This document shows, in pieces, positions 25,589 through 38,003 of a DNA stretch of 64,000 nt. The DNA comes from Aralia elata (taxonomy: Eukaryota; Streptophyta; Magnoliopsida; Apiales; Araliaceae), in NCBI GenBank assembly GCA_034770075.1, contig JAVJAP010000026.1, forward strand, positions 62,001-126,000. Direction: 5' to 3'. The first letter of the stretch is position 1. Each line of letters opens with the position of its first letter. Under the pieces are notes generated by a model. The model was not told the origin of the DNA. It was given only the letters and a program-made list of their open reading frames with translations, and made no database searches. Position numbers and translations under genes: made by a program.

Positions 25589-25596
25589 TATTTATA
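25589..25596 (-). promoter_or_regulatory. TATA box of solo LTR copy A
   Basis: TATAAATA on the minus strand within CTTGATTTTCCTATAAATAG, identical in position and context in copies B and C. It is the expected U3 promoter of the LTR. Confidence 0.75.
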
Positions 25597-25678
25597 GGAA
25601 AATCAAGGTGAGGGCATTTTGGTCTTTTCCCCAACTTTTCTTGGTTTATTACGCTTATACTCTTGGCATATTCTTTTA

Positions 25679-25907
25679 ATATCATCCATCCATTTTTTCT
25701 TCAATTTATATCATCCATCCATTTTTTCTTTAATCTATATCATCCATCTATTTTTTTTCTTTAATCTATATCATCCATCCATTTTTTCTTTAATCTATAT
25801 CATCCATCCATTTTTTCTTTAATATATATCATCCATCCATTTTTTCTTCAATTTATATCATCCATCCATTTTTTCTTTAATCTATATCATTCATCCATTT
25901 TTTTTTT
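25679..25907 (-). repeat. Tandem array, ~29-bp unit, about 8 copies, in LTR copy A
   Basis: Units are built on ATCATCCATCCATTTTTTCT. The array sits about 80 bp upstream (in LTR orientation) of the TATA box. Copy C has three units of the same array at the same place; copy B has none. Confidence 0.93.
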
Positions 25908-27360
25908 CAAAAGATTAATCCATTATCAAAAGATAATTTCATTATCAAAAAGATAAAATCATTATAAAAAAATAACTCCATTATCACAATAAATCCCTTT
26001 TTCTGTATTATTGAGTTAAATGTATTAATATCACAGATAGCATATACTCGCAATACTGACAACTAGATTATTCCCAAGAAAGAGAGGGCGTTTCATAAAA
26101 ATGGCGCGCAATTAAATAACCCCTTTTCTTGACAGAATTTCTAGACATTGTCAATAATGCTAAAATATCCTATCAAATAATATGAGTTATAGTGTCGTGA
26201 CAAACAATAAAAATATTATACAGATACTACTGTAACAATTATTGAATCAAGATACTGTGCAATTGCTACTTTATCAATTATTGAATCAATAATATAAAAC
26301 ACTGTGCGACACCGTGTGCTACTGTGTAATAACGCGTTTTACTGTTCTTTTTATCACCGGGTATTTCAACAGTTATCGGTTAAAGTTTTGCCGCCAATTT
26401 CTATCACTTTCTATATCCGACAGTTAACCCGTTGTGGGGCCACTATCGTTGACAATATTGTCATTTCGATGCCGTCGTTCGGTACCGAATATAATATTCC
26501 CCGACAGAAAGAATATTCCCCGACATACTGTTTTGCACATAACACCCTTAACTATAACATTATATCATTTAAGCACTTCACTATTTAGAAAAATAATCAT
26601 AAAAAAAATAATAACTTTTATTTCATAAAGTCGGGATCTTACACAAACAATTATTTCCTTCTTATTATTTTCTGCTAAACATTTATCTTATACTTTACAT
26701 TTACCGAGAAAGATGACAACTTTACTGCTTCATCTTTGAGTTTTTAAAATGGATTATTTGGATGAAACTTTTTTATTATTGGATATTATGTAGTTTTATT
26801 ATATGATTCAGTATATTCAACATGATTATGACATCTTACATAATATAAACCAACACAAAAAAAAATTAAACTGATTATTTGGTCTTTAAAAAATACTATC
26901 TTATTTATACAATTGATTACTACTCTCCCATTAAAAGTACCCAAGTTTGCCTGTTATGACACAAACAATGTGACCATGTCTGTTATGACAAAAACAATGT
27001 GAGTATGTTACAAAAATAATGTGATTTATGCCAGTTATGACAACAATATTTACCTAAGTATGCATGTTAACTGAATATATTGTACGATGTCAAATACAAT
27101 AAACAATCTAATTAAACTGGGGTTTCCTAACTTATTACTAATGTATTTTCATAAATTTTATGTTTATGCAAATCAATTATTATTTTTTAATTTCAATTAA
27201 AATTATTAATTGACTTTAGTTAATATGTAATAAAAAAAAATTCAAATAAATTTAATTAACGTCTGTCTACCATTCAAAACAAAAATTCTTATTTAAATAA
27301 AAAATTTATACTTAATTTATAAACCTCTCTGAACCCTAACCCAATTCTTTCCCCCTCAAA

Positions 27361-27632
27361 TCTCTCTCTACACTAACAAAAAGTAACCCCCTAAACTTCC
27401 TAAACAAAAGTCTCTCATGATCCTGAGGTTTATTAATTAGATTAATTATATACTTCGATAAGTATTTGCGCACAAAACTTTTACCTGCCTCAATGTAACA
27501 TATGCTACCAAATTTTGATCATCGCACAACAATCTACCATTTTCTTATTATATTTTAATTTATTAATTGCACGTATAAATTTATTATTAACAAAATGAAT
27601 AATCTCGGCGTAACGCGCAAGTTTGCATCTAG
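27361..27632 (+). mobile_element. Possible mini-Helitron
   Basis: The 3' end has a short GC-rich hairpin (GGCGTAACGCG) followed 11 bp later by CTAG and then host T, the pattern of Helitron termini. A candidate 5' end, TCTCTCTCTACACTAAC preceded by A, lies at 27361. No coding capacity. The 5' end is the weaker part of the call. It is nested in the older TIR element. Confidence 0.4.
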
Positions 27633-28340
27633 TATTTAACTAAATCACGCTCCTTTTATTATTAAAAAAGAAAAAGAGAAACCCGCATTCTCCTTTCAAA
27701 ACCCCCCTTCCCCGTCCCCGCCCCCACCCCCACCCCCACCCTCTCTTTCTCCATGATAAACAAAACAAATAAATAAAGTCCCAAATCTATTCAATTGGAA
27801 TGAGATTTTGCATTATCTAGATTTTGTTTCAGATCTGTATTTCAAAGGTAAAATTTTTAATTATTTATGTTGTGATTGTGAAATTTGAGATAAGGTAAAT
27901 TAGGGTTTAGGGAAGAAAGAGGTCTTTGATGATGATGGAGGAGTTGAAGACGGTGGTGGTGGTGGTGGTCCGGCGGTGATGGGGCAGTCGAGGTGGTGCA
28001 ACAATGGTGGTGGTAAGGGAGATGGTGGTGACTTTTTTTTTTTAATTTGTTATTTTTGGTTAAATATTATTTGAAATAATTTTAATTTAATATTTTTAAA
28101 GTCAACATGTCAAATAATATCTGATGTGATAAAAGAGGGTAATAAAAAAAAATTTATTTCACCCAATATCGACACTTTTATTGCCATGTCATCTCTAGTT
28201 AACTTTGATGGGTGACTTGGTCAAAATTTAAATATTTTTAATAATTGTACGAAAGTTTAATATTATTTGTGTTAAAAAGATAATTTATATATTTTTCTGA
28301 TATTTTAGTAAGAGTTTATTAATTTTTTTGATATAGATTT

Positions 28341-28977
28341 GAACCTCCCCTCTTGACTAACTAGCTTTTCAAGAAGAAATTGTGATTTGAGCTTATATCG
28401 TAACATTTAATATCAGAGCAGATGATCCGTAGTCGGCAAGGAAGCGTAGTGGAATGTAAACTTGTCATATGGGGAGCAGATCCCACATTGACATAATTGT
28501 GTTCTATAAAAGAGTTTCATTTATCAATTATAATTTATTTATTTTAATATTTATAAAAAATAGTGTTAGTAGTATATTAGTTCTCAAAAAATTTATCATA
28601 AATTTTATTACCATGTTATCTGTATAAATTAGCACTTATTATTTAATAAGGGTAAATTAACAACTTATTGACTCTTATTTTGTGACATGATTTTTATTTT
28701 AATTTTTATGAAGGTCTAAGAGTTTGATTAATTTTAGCTTCTTTTTTTTTGTGAGAAGAAAGAAAATTCAATTCTAAATTGACTTGAGATCCATCTTCGT
28801 TGGAGTTTGGAACAATGTAATGTGCGCATGTGTCCATCAAGAAACCCAGCCGGTCAACTCTCACCGGCTCACCGCCCACTTACCTATTTTCTAAGAATTC
28901 AGCTTGTGTACAGAATTGCCTACATAGATCATAGATAGATGAACTGAACTTGTACTCAAACTTTGACATACATACAT

Positions 28978-29033
<56 letters not shown>

Positions 29034-30070
29034 TTTGTATAACACTTGTAAGTGTTTTTTCTACTTGACTCCGCCCGAAAAATAAAAGAATACTTTATCG
29101 TCTAACTTTTTGATCCTATAATCTTATTCCCAGCATATATTAGATTACACAATCTTTTTACAAAATTATAGATATATTTTAATTTTTTACAAAATTATAG
29201 ATATATTTTAATTTTTTAAAATTAATTACAAAATTCTAAAAAATAAAAAAAAGTTGATTTATGAATTCATTTAAATATGTATATGCATCCATTGCTAAAC
29301 TTCTGACAATTTAGAATTTTGACTAATTCTACACTAAAATCCTCAGCCGTTTTAATTTGGAACCTCATTAATTGTATCACATGTTCAAAATGTCGAAAGA
29401 GAACTTAGAATTCGTTATTAGTCTGTATTGGTGTGCCGCTTGTAACTAATGATTAATTACAACATACTATCATCGTCTTGGAAATAGTCAAGTACAGTTT
29501 ATAAAAACGAATTATATTGATATAATTGACAAGTATTATATGATTAATGTAACTCTCAGTAATACATATGTAATTTATTTTTAAAAACTGTTCAAATAAA
29601 CATTTCAATTTAAACTAACTGAAATCTAAATTAAATTACCACGTACTACCAAAATTGGGTAAAAGTCTAAAAATAGACTTGAAATACTATTTTTACTATA
29701 AAAAAATTGATAGTTTCCCGAGCAGAAGAAAGTTGACACTTTCATATAACTTTTTGTTGTATTACTCGTAGAAAATATTGCATTAACTAATGTAATAAAA
29801 AACAATAGAACTTATCAATACAATATTTTTTATAACTAATGTAATAAAAAGTTATAGAAGTTACTACAGTAAAATTAGTGTAACTTTACACTCTAATCGG
29901 ATCCAATTCTCCTATCACATAAATAATAAATAAGACCCAGTAAAATCTTGTAATAATATTAACTTTTCCTAGTAGAAAAAAATAATTTCCTTCAAATAAA
30001 GAGAAAAAAAGAAGAAGAAAAATCTCTACAATATTATGGAAGTAAAGAAACCATTTACAAATTTTTTTTC
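28341..30070. other. AT-rich intergenic DNA, no gene seen
   Basis: Contains a TATCAGAGCAG word at 28413 that resembles a retroelement primer site, a CA/TA microsatellite (28977-29028) and a two-copy tandem repeat of about 28 bp near 29158-29215. The last 200 bp or so are probably 3' UTR of the downstream minus-strand gene. Confidence 0.5.
28977..29028. repeat. (CA)n(TA)n microsatellite
   Basis: CA repeats followed directly by about 18 TA repeats. Confidence 0.95.
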
Positions 30071-30751
30071 TCAAACGGTGATTGGTTGAGAAAGCTGACT
30101 TGTTTTGTTGGGTAACTGAAATTGTTGAATCTGTAAACCTTTAAGTCCAGCCCCACCAGATCTCCTCTTCCATAAACTCACCCCTTCTTCTCCACCACCA
30201 CCACCACCGCACGGCGGTTGCTGCACCTTCTTGACCACCGGCAACGGCGGATCCAACTCGGCGAGATTCAACGGAACAACCACAGCACCATTCTCATGAT
30301 GACCATGATCACCACTTTTACACTTAGACCTTGTTCTTCTTCTATCAATCATTTGATCTTTACTAGTCCCTCTACAACTTACACTAGTGGTGGTGGTGGT
30401 GGTGGCGAGGAGGTTTTTGCCAGAGAATATTTTCTTGAGCTTTGTGTATTTGACTTTGGCGGTGGCGGTGGTGGCGGTGGCCGTGGGTGGAGTAGGGAAG
30501 GGGAGGAGGAGTTTGTTGTTGTTGTGGTTGTGGTTGTGACGGCGTTTGACTTGGCCCATGCAACTGACTTTTGGGGAAGAAGGGTCATCTTTTTTGGGAC
30601 ATTTTCTTGCTGTTGGGAGATTTAGTGTATCTTTAATTGATACTCTGCATAGTAATGGCAAGAAAATTGTACTAGTAGGAGGAGTAGGAGGAGAAGAGTT
30701 TGCATTTTTGTGGCGGTGAAGGTGGTGATGATTGTAAGATTTATTTCCCAT
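30071..30751 (-). CDS. Plant-specific uncharacterised protein, 226 aa, single exon
   Basis: An intact 226-aa frame with far more GC than its surroundings. Sequence features: His-rich N-terminus (residues 5-15); a hydrophobic LPLLCRVSIKDTLNLPTAR segment (about 32-50); SSPKVSCMGQVKRR (about 58-71), a short motif seen in several plant proteins of unknown role; a basic YTKLKKIFSGKNLL block (about 101-114); Thr runs; ELDPPLPVVKKVQ (about 164-176); a Gly/Glu run; and LWKRRSGG...LKGLQIQQFQLP near the end. No signal peptide or clear membrane span; the basic stretches suggest a soluble, perhaps nuclear, protein. I recognise the motif set as recurring in dicots but cannot give a function. A CT-rich tract on the coding strand about 180-210 bp upstream (30931-30956 on plus) resembles a plant promoter Y-patch. 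The overlapping plus-strand frame at 30218-30625 is a shadow of the Thr/Gly repeats. Confidence 0.8.
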   Translation of the reverse strand: MGNKSYNHHHLHRHKNANSSPPTPPTSTIFLPLLCRVSIKDTLNLPTARKCPKKDDPSSPKVSCMGQVKRRHNHNHNNNKLLLPFPTPPTATATTATAKVKYTKLKKIFSGKNLLATTTTTTSVSCRGTSKDQMIDRRRTRSKCKSGDHGHHENGAVVVPLNLAELDPPLPVVKKVQQPPCGGGGGGEEGVSLWKRRSGGAGLKGLQIQQFQLPNKTSQLSQPITV

Positions 30752-33700
30752 TTTTATTCTAGCTAGATATGTAGATAGCTAGATAGATCTCTGTTAATTC
30801 TGATCTAAAATGGTTGATCTTACTAATGTGCCTAGCTATGTATAAATACTTCTTGCTTTTTTTTTTCTTGCTATATATATATATGGCACTCTCTTCTCTC
30901 TCTATATATATATATGTATTTTTAGTGAGAGAGAGGGAGAGAGAGAGAGGGGGTTAGGGCCTTTGGGGAAGAAGAGTGTGGATGATGGGAGGTTATAAAG
31001 GAGAGTGAGTTGAAAAGGTCAAGTTTTATAAAATAATATTTCCTCTGTATCTTATTTATTTATTTATAAAAAAGGCCTAATTTGTAAAATTTTCTAAATT
31101 TTAATAATTTATTTGTGTTTAGTTTTTGGTAGTCTACCAATTTGAAATGTTTTGTAAGTTTAAATGCATAAAATGTATTTCATAAGTTTTTTGTCTAACA
31201 AAAGTTTATAATTTCAAATACACTTATTTAACTACTAAAATTATCTGATATATATATATATATATATATATTTAAAGTCTAAACATATTTAAACCATGTC
31301 ATTCTAAACGCATCAAAAATTAGTAACTAATCATAAACTAATAAGAGAAAAGGGACAATAATGAGAGAAAAGGGACAAGTGGGACGACAGAAGAAGAAGA
31401 AGAAGGTAGTAAGTAACTTAGTAATATCTGGCTAGGAAGTGTAAAACGATAAAAGAAGAAAACATGTGCTTAATTATTCCCAAAATTAGCATAAAACCCT
31501 CATGTGCTTATTCCAAAATCATTCTTGATGGCTGTTTAATTAATTTTTCTTAGAGACTTTATAACAATTCTTTTTACATAAAGGTTGGAGCTTTTTCTTC
31601 TTAGAAATAAACGTGTTTTTATATTTTATTGTTGGGTATATTATTATTATTATTATTATTATGGCTTAAATGGATTGAGAATTTTGTTTGAAACATAGGG
31701 GGACTCATTAATTATTGTAAAAAAATATTTTACAAATTAATTGGCTTTATATTATTTGTGAAGCTTAAATAAGATTCTAAAAGACTTTTATAATATTATA
31801 AAACACCAAAATTAGAAATTTAAAAAAAGAAGTAAAATTTGGATTATGGGTCATGTGCTAATACTGAATTACTGGCTTTTTCTTCTTTTATAGTCAAAAG
31901 AGTCATGATTTTCTCTTGAGATTTGTTTTTTGGAGACAGCTCTCTCGGTATTTTCCATACCCTTATCTTAGTAAGAGTTAAAAATAAGTAGTGATTAGTA
32001 GAGTTATTTATTGAATTTGTTGAAGACTATTTCCTTGAAGGGAGGGAGGGAGGAAAGTGAAAGGGACCGCTATTTTGGAGCCTTCTAAATGCAAACTCCT
32101 TTGCTACATTTTAAGGTCTTTTATGGCTTAAAAAAATCTCTTATAAAAATGAAAATTAGAATATATTTTTTTAACTAAACCATGTTTTGCACTGTTAATA
32201 GACTAGAGAAATCGTCAATAAAATTTTATTTTGGTGGTTAAGACTAAAATATTGTGATTTATAAATTTCATGTTTGTGTCTCGCTTCGCTTATGTGTGTT
32301 TTTTTATGTGAGATTTGTTTGTTTGTAATTGTAACCATGTTTTTTATGTGAGGTGTAAATGAACCGAGTTAAGTCATTGAGTTGTTCAGATTTAGTTCAT
32401 AAAATTTATTGAGTATAAAATAAAGTTTGATTGAAACTTGTTTAACTATCGAGTCAAGCACAATTTCGAATCGAGCCTGAACAGTCTGAATTTTTCGAAC
32501 GAATATGATCCGAATATCAATAGAAAATTACAATCTGAGAAGGTTCGAGTAATTTATCGAACTTTAAAATTTGTTCATATTTGAATTATTTATATTTCGA
32601 GTCGAACTCGAATTGAACTTTAAGTCGAATGAGTACGAATCAAACCCGAACTGTTTGCTCATTTTCAGCCTTAACTGTGAACCTAATATAATATGTCGAA
32701 AAGACTAAGGTAAAAGACTATAATTTAAATTTCTAGATTTTTTTTTTAAATTTATCAACATAGCATGTTGTTATTGAATGGTGTAAAACACGAATTTTAC
32801 ACGTCATCTTTATATAATTTATTTTTTTTAAAAAAATAATCAATAAATTATTTTAAAATAATCACTCATTTCGACACATCTTTGTAACAGTTCACTTACT
32901 CTCTACCCACCCTGGAATTTTTATCTGGAATTAATTCAACTATAAAGAAGGATTTAAGGGAGTTCAAAGACTAACATCAAAGAAAATAACTAATAAATCA
33001 TACCAAGGTTTTTTCTTAATTGAAAATGTCATACGAATAGGTCAATTAGGTTTGAATATGGTCAAATCCAAGATGGAGTTCGATTATCAACTTCAACCAA
33101 TTCGAGTTTTGAACATCATGTGTTCTTCTTCTTTTTCTTTTTTTTTTAAATAATGTTTTTATAAGTATACTTTTTTTTATATTTATTAAATTAATAATAC
33201 ATGAGTTATCAAGAATAAAAATAATAAATTTTGTAAAAGGGTAAAATAAATACTTTATAAAACTATTTTAAATATTATTTGGACCAAATTAATAGAACCA
33301 AACGAGAAAATAATGAAAAAAAAGAGGAGGATCACAATAAATTAATTAAATATATTATACTAACTCTCATGTCTCATTAATTTAATTTTATTTGGTTACA
33401 ACTTATTTAATTAATTCTCTCATTAGTGGCTCATATAAGTAATAAGAGTAACTTCTTAAAAATGTAAAATTAAAAAGGTTATCCTCTTGATAAATGAGAC
33501 ACTCATTTATATATTATAGTCATATTGCTCATATAATTTTTAAAACGAAACTATTTTTTTTTTGTTATCATATTTTAAAACGGAAAAAATATATTAATTA
33601 AAAAAAACAGTATATTCATGACCATTTCAAGAGACTATATATCTGTCACATTATATATGTGGTCCCTTAGACTACATCCCTTGAAACTTTATTATTAATA

Positions 33701-33870
33701 TTAAACAAATAGACTAATTAATAATAATATCATATATAGGATAGGATATGATATTTGCTAGAGTTGACCCCGAATCAACTAGACCGCGTTATGAAAATTT
33801 GAAATTGTTGATAAAGGGCTTTTATCGAGTTTGAGAAATTTCGAAATTGCTGTTTGATCATTTTTTATTA

Positions 33871-34094
33871 CTCTCTTCTTTCTATTATATATGATATTTA
33901 AGTTATATTCTAATGTTAGATAATTAATTTTGATTTAATTTTTTTTATTAATTAATTATTCTTCTTCCTCTCTCTCAATTACTCTATTTTTTAGGAGCAA
34001 AATAAAAAATAATTATTTTTTTTTAAATATATATAAAACGTCTATATTATGGATTTTTTTTTCTGAAACGACTTATATAATGAAAGGGAGGGAG
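33871..34094. mobile_element. Stowaway-like MITE
   Basis: Left end CTCTCTTCTTTCTATTATAT; right end is the complement of CTCCCTCCCTTTCATTATAT. TA flanks at 33869-33870 and 34095-34096. 224 bp. Confidence 0.75.
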
Positions 34095-34896
34095 TATCAT
34101 TAACTCACCCCAAATCTCAACTATATCCGATATAATTATGAAAAATTATTTATATATCCACAAATTTCATAATAATTAAAGTAAGACTATGTCCAAATCC
34201 GGTTAACATGAAATTTTAACCGATAAGATAAAATAAATCAGTTTGAGACCATTCTTAATTCATTTTTATCTCGTGTGAGATATTTAATACCGACATTACA
34301 ATGCAACATTAAGAATAGCTCACACTTTATGCATGAGAATACTGATCTCACAATAAAGAGAAAATAAAATCTCATAATAATAATAATAATAAAAAGAACG
34401 TCACACAACAAAAGAAAAAATAAGTAACAAGAATTGAATCTGCAACCAAATGGTTATAGGTATCAATCATAACTATCATGCTAAGACAATATTAACAAAT
34501 TAATTTAAATTAACCAAAGCTTATTTCAAGGTTTTATTGAACAACTTTTACAATAAACCTTTTGTTTTATTTTTATTTTTTTAAATAAAGCATATAATTT
34601 GTTCATGAGTTCTAATGATCAGCATATATTGATACATTTTTATTTAAGAGGGGGGGGGGGGGGGATGATAAATGAAAAATAAGCATTACTGATTTATGAA
34701 GAAATCATACCCCCACAATTAATTTCAGACCCTACTCGATGAAAGTTGTTACTATTTCTTCTTCTCAAAGGTTGTTTAGCCTCTAGGTATGGGCAAAATG
34801 CTTTTAACCGCTTGAGTAATTATGTACTACCACATTGGCTTCTTTTCTATCGCAAAGGAATTTGCAATATCACCGCTGTCAAATACTAAAATTATA

Positions 34897-35160
34897 CTCC
34901 TTCCGTTTTAAATTATAAAATTAATATTTTATTTTTTTAAAAAAATTAAATTTAAATATTTTTAAATTCAAAATTACTATAAATTCATGTAATTTAAGTC
35001 AATACAATTATAAATATCATAAACTACCTAAAAATATAACTAACTATAAGATTTATTGTTTTCAAAATTTAAATGAATCGTGTTAATTTTAAATTTAAAA
35101 AGTCTTAAATTAACTTTTAAAAATTAATATTTGATCTTATAAAATTCGGATCGGAGGAAA
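34897..35160. mobile_element. Stowaway-like MITE, diverged
   Basis: Left CTCCTTCCGTTTTAAATTAT; right is the complement of TTTCCTCCGATCCGAATTTT. TA on both sides. The subterminal AAATTAATATTTTAT / AAATTAATATTTGAT regions pair. Confidence 0.65.
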
Positions 35161-35550
35161 TATATGGCACCCAAAATGTACTGATCAAGTACTTGATTTC
35201 TTTCCGGCATTTTGGGGATATACAATAATTAATCTTATATTTAAATATCAAAAACGCATGTAAGTCAATATTATGCTTTCTTTAAATTCAGGAGAAAAGA
35301 GAGAAATTAAATTAAAAAATATTTAAATATCAAAAACGCATGTAAGTTTATATCATTTTATTACACTAGTTAATGGAGCTTCATTTTGTAATGGGACACT
35401 ATTCATATGAATCTACTTGGCACTAAATTTCTTTAATTGTGAGTTCAGTCTCTTTCGTCACCTATTCTATGTATTGATATTAGTAAATTTTTATTCACTT
35501 GCAAAAGTAAATGCAGATAAGAGAATAAATAATACTTAATCAAAAATATA

Positions 35551-35778
35551 CTCTCTCTGTTCTAAAATTAGAAATGTATTTATAAAACGATAATTTTTAA
35601 TGATAATTTTATATTCTCAAATATAACCTAGTACTAACTAAGAATTCAGTCACGGTGGGCTTGATATTGAAAGTGATAATAAAAAATAATGACAAATTAT
35701 GAATATCATGTCACTTTATAGTCTCTAATTTTAAAATAAATTAAAAAAAAATCTCTAATTTTAATTTGGAACAGGGAA
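35551..35778. mobile_element. Stowaway-like MITE, diverged
   Basis: Left CTCTCTCTGTTCTAAAATTA; right is the complement of TTCCCTGTTCCAAATTAAAA. TA flanks at 35549-35550 and 35779-35780. Confidence 0.65.
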
Positions 35779-36687
35779 TATAAAATTAATGAAACGATAA
35801 ATGAGACATCAGTTGATATTAAAGATCTAAACTCATCATATACTATAACATAGACAATATAATTTTTCTTAAATCGTTACAATTTTAAATTTCGCATACG
35901 ATAATACTAAATATCTTAAATTTTTGGTCTCAAATAACATGATATTTAATATTTTAATAATAATTTATTGTATAATTAATCACATGAAATCTACCTAACC
36001 AATATAATGATAAACACATCATTTGATACATTTTTTGAGAACTCTAACATCACTCTTTGACATATTTAAAAACCCAAGAGTCCTGTTACACTTACAAAGA
36101 ACTATTACAAAAATTAATTTATAAAATAATTTGTCAAAATTTAATTAGCGAATGATTTATTATAAATTGGTGGAGTTAATAATCGTAATCAATTAAAATC
36201 ATACATATTATTAATTTTATATATTTTTTAATAATTTTTTAATCAACGTGATATTATTAAAAACGCAAACATGTTATAATTCTATCGTAGTTTTCACGTT
36301 TCAAACATGTAAAATCAATTGGGATCATCGAGTCTTTTTCATCACAAGACATGCCAATATATACCAGTCAAAAAGTGGAAAAAAGGTGCATTATTGTTGT
36401 CTTGGAGTGTAGAAATTGATTGAAATGTTTCTTTCTTACTTTCTTACTTTCTTTCTTTTTTTCTCTTTCTATAATAAAGGAATAAGCATTGAGCCCTCAA
36501 GTATTGCACACGGTTTACGGCAACACCAAGAATATTCGAGTGAGTCCCACCACAGATTATTCAATCTTAAATATTTCTCGTTTTAGATTATAAAATTATT
36601 ATTAATTTTAAAAAATATTAATTTAAAATATTTTTTAATTCAAAGTTTATAAAAATTTCATTAAAAGTTAGTAAACAATAAATATTA

Positions 36688-36954
36688 TTCCCTTCATTCT
36701 AAAATTAAAAACATAATTTGACTTTTGAAATCAGACGACGACATATTAAAACTTCAAAATTAATATGACTCATAAAAGTTTAGAATGAAATAAAATTTAT
36801 AATTAATGGTTTTTATTATATAGTATACAATTATTTATAATAATTGTATTAATTAAAATTAAATATATTCACATCAATTTAGAATTTAATATGTCGTCGT
36901 TTGACTTCAAAAAGTTAAATTGTATGTTTAATTTTAAAATGAAATGAGCACAGT
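36688..36954. mobile_element. Stowaway-like MITE, diverged
   Basis: The two halves pair over the terminal 60 bp: CCTTCATTCTAAAATTAAAA at the left and the complement of CATTTCATTTTAAAATTAAA at the right, each followed by matching ACGACGACATATT words. Ends are approximate. Confidence 0.6.
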
Positions 36955-37111
36955 TAATAATACTTTTTAATTAGTTTATGGTTATATTGACCTAAAATTA
37001 AATAAATATATGTTTATTTTTCGTAATATATAGGGCAATTTAGGGATCAAACCATCAAGTCTCAATGTGAAATCAAGATTATGGTAAAGATTGGCACACT
37101 TTTGTTTGTGG

Positions 37112-37232
37112 GGCCAGACCAAACCTAATACCAACATTATTGATGAAATATTGCAACTCACGTGTTGATGGATTCTCTTATTTATCCATTTTCACAGAAA
37201 ACAAAAGAAAGAGGACATTCTCAATTAATTGC

Positions 37233-37237
<5 letters not shown>
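37112..37237 (+). repeat. Direct repeat pair, copy 1
   Basis: About 125 bp (GACCAAACCTAATACCAACA, then TTGATGGATTCTCTTATT, then CACAGAAAACAAAAGAAAG) matches 38004-38133 with substitutions and small gaps. Both copies end with TTGCTTCC. Confidence 0.75.
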
Positions 37238-37267
<30 letters not shown>

Positions 37268-37903
37268 TTCTAATTAATTGTTTGAATATATAAGTGATAC
37301 CCCTAGCTCTATTTCTTAAAAATAGTCTTGTTGCAACTTTATAAATTTTAAGAATATATTTTTGGGGTTATATATGTCTATCCCTAATTAAATGTATCGA
37401 GTGTTTAATTATTGATGGTATCATAATGATTTTGTTATAATAAAATTAAACATATTATGTCATTTTATATTAACATTAAAAAGAAAAAAGAAAGAAAATA
37501 AGACTCGTTTACTTGAAAGAAGGGACAACTATTATATCGTCGTGCCCTTGGAAAAGTTACGCCTACAATTTGGATATAAAATTTTAGAGCTTTTCAGCTA
37601 AAAAATATGTGATGTGATTACAAATAAAAAAAAATTAATATTGTCATCTATAAATGACTAAATAAAATATACATTAAATTTATCACTTTGTGAGAATATA
37701 AAACCTGAGTTTACAATATAGGGCAACTATTATCTCATAGTACAAATAACAGGGGGAGAGTTTTACATTTGTAGTCTTATTAAATTGCCAAGTTTTTTTT
37801 CAATACATTTGTGCCATTAAAAATTGAACTCAAAATTTATTTTAAATTTTACAATGCGGACCTTAACATGAACAAATAATTTTATGAGAGTGGTTAGTAT
37901 AAA

Positions 37904-37978
37904 ATTAACTTTGGTCAATTAATTAATTTACCATCAAGTTAACTTTGATCAATTAACTAATTTACCATGAAATTAATT
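37904..37978 (+). repeat. Tandem duplication, about 38-bp unit
   Basis: AATTAACTTTGGTCAATTAA...TTACCAT is followed directly by GTTAACTTTGATCAATTAA...TTACCAT. Confidence 0.85.
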
Positions 37979-38003
37979 TCATAGATCGGATTCTAATTTG
38001 ATG

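Larger units (their letters stand above)
23846..26643 (-). mobile_element. Solo LTR, 2.8-kb family, copy A
   Basis: On the minus strand it begins TGTAAGATCCCGACTTTATG and ends TTTTGGGGGCGTCACA. The perfect 5-bp duplication CAAAC lies at 23841-23845 and 26644-26648. Internal landmarks shared with copies B and C are a TATAAATA box (25589-25596 on minus), an array of ~80-bp tandem units (about 25060-25330) and CTTTGCACTACG-type repeats (about 24370-24625). No primer site or retroelement gene adjoins it, so it is a solo LTR. Its length and TG...CA ends fit a Ty3/gypsy LTR; the lineage is not established. Confidence 0.92.
22795..28340. mobile_element. Old terminal-inverted-repeat element split by a solo LTR
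   Basis: About 22800-22970 matches the reverse complement of about 28100-28335 over at least 150 bp at moderate identity. Shared words include ATTAAACTTTC, AATTTTGACCAA, GTTAACTA and GACATGGCA-like sequence. The interior without the inserted solo LTR (23846-26643) would be about 2.7 kb. A GC-richer block at 27900-28030 (GGTGGTGGT repeats) may be captured host sequence. The long TIRs suggest a Mutator-like element, but no target duplication could be read and no transposase is seen. Confidence 0.5.

Noticed and set aside
25619..25822. 67-residue repetitive frame (FSLIYIIH repeats)
   Set aside because: It is the translation of the ~29-bp tandem array in LTR copy A.
28400..28510. Second TRIM-like element around the TATCAGAGCAG word
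   Set aside because: No second repeat or polypurine tract with matching ends could be found; one primer-site-like word is not enough.
30218..30625. 135-residue plus-strand frame opposite the 226-aa gene
   Set aside because: Its Val and Gly runs mirror Thr and Pro codon repeats of the minus-strand gene. The minus-strand frame has conserved motifs and a sensible start.
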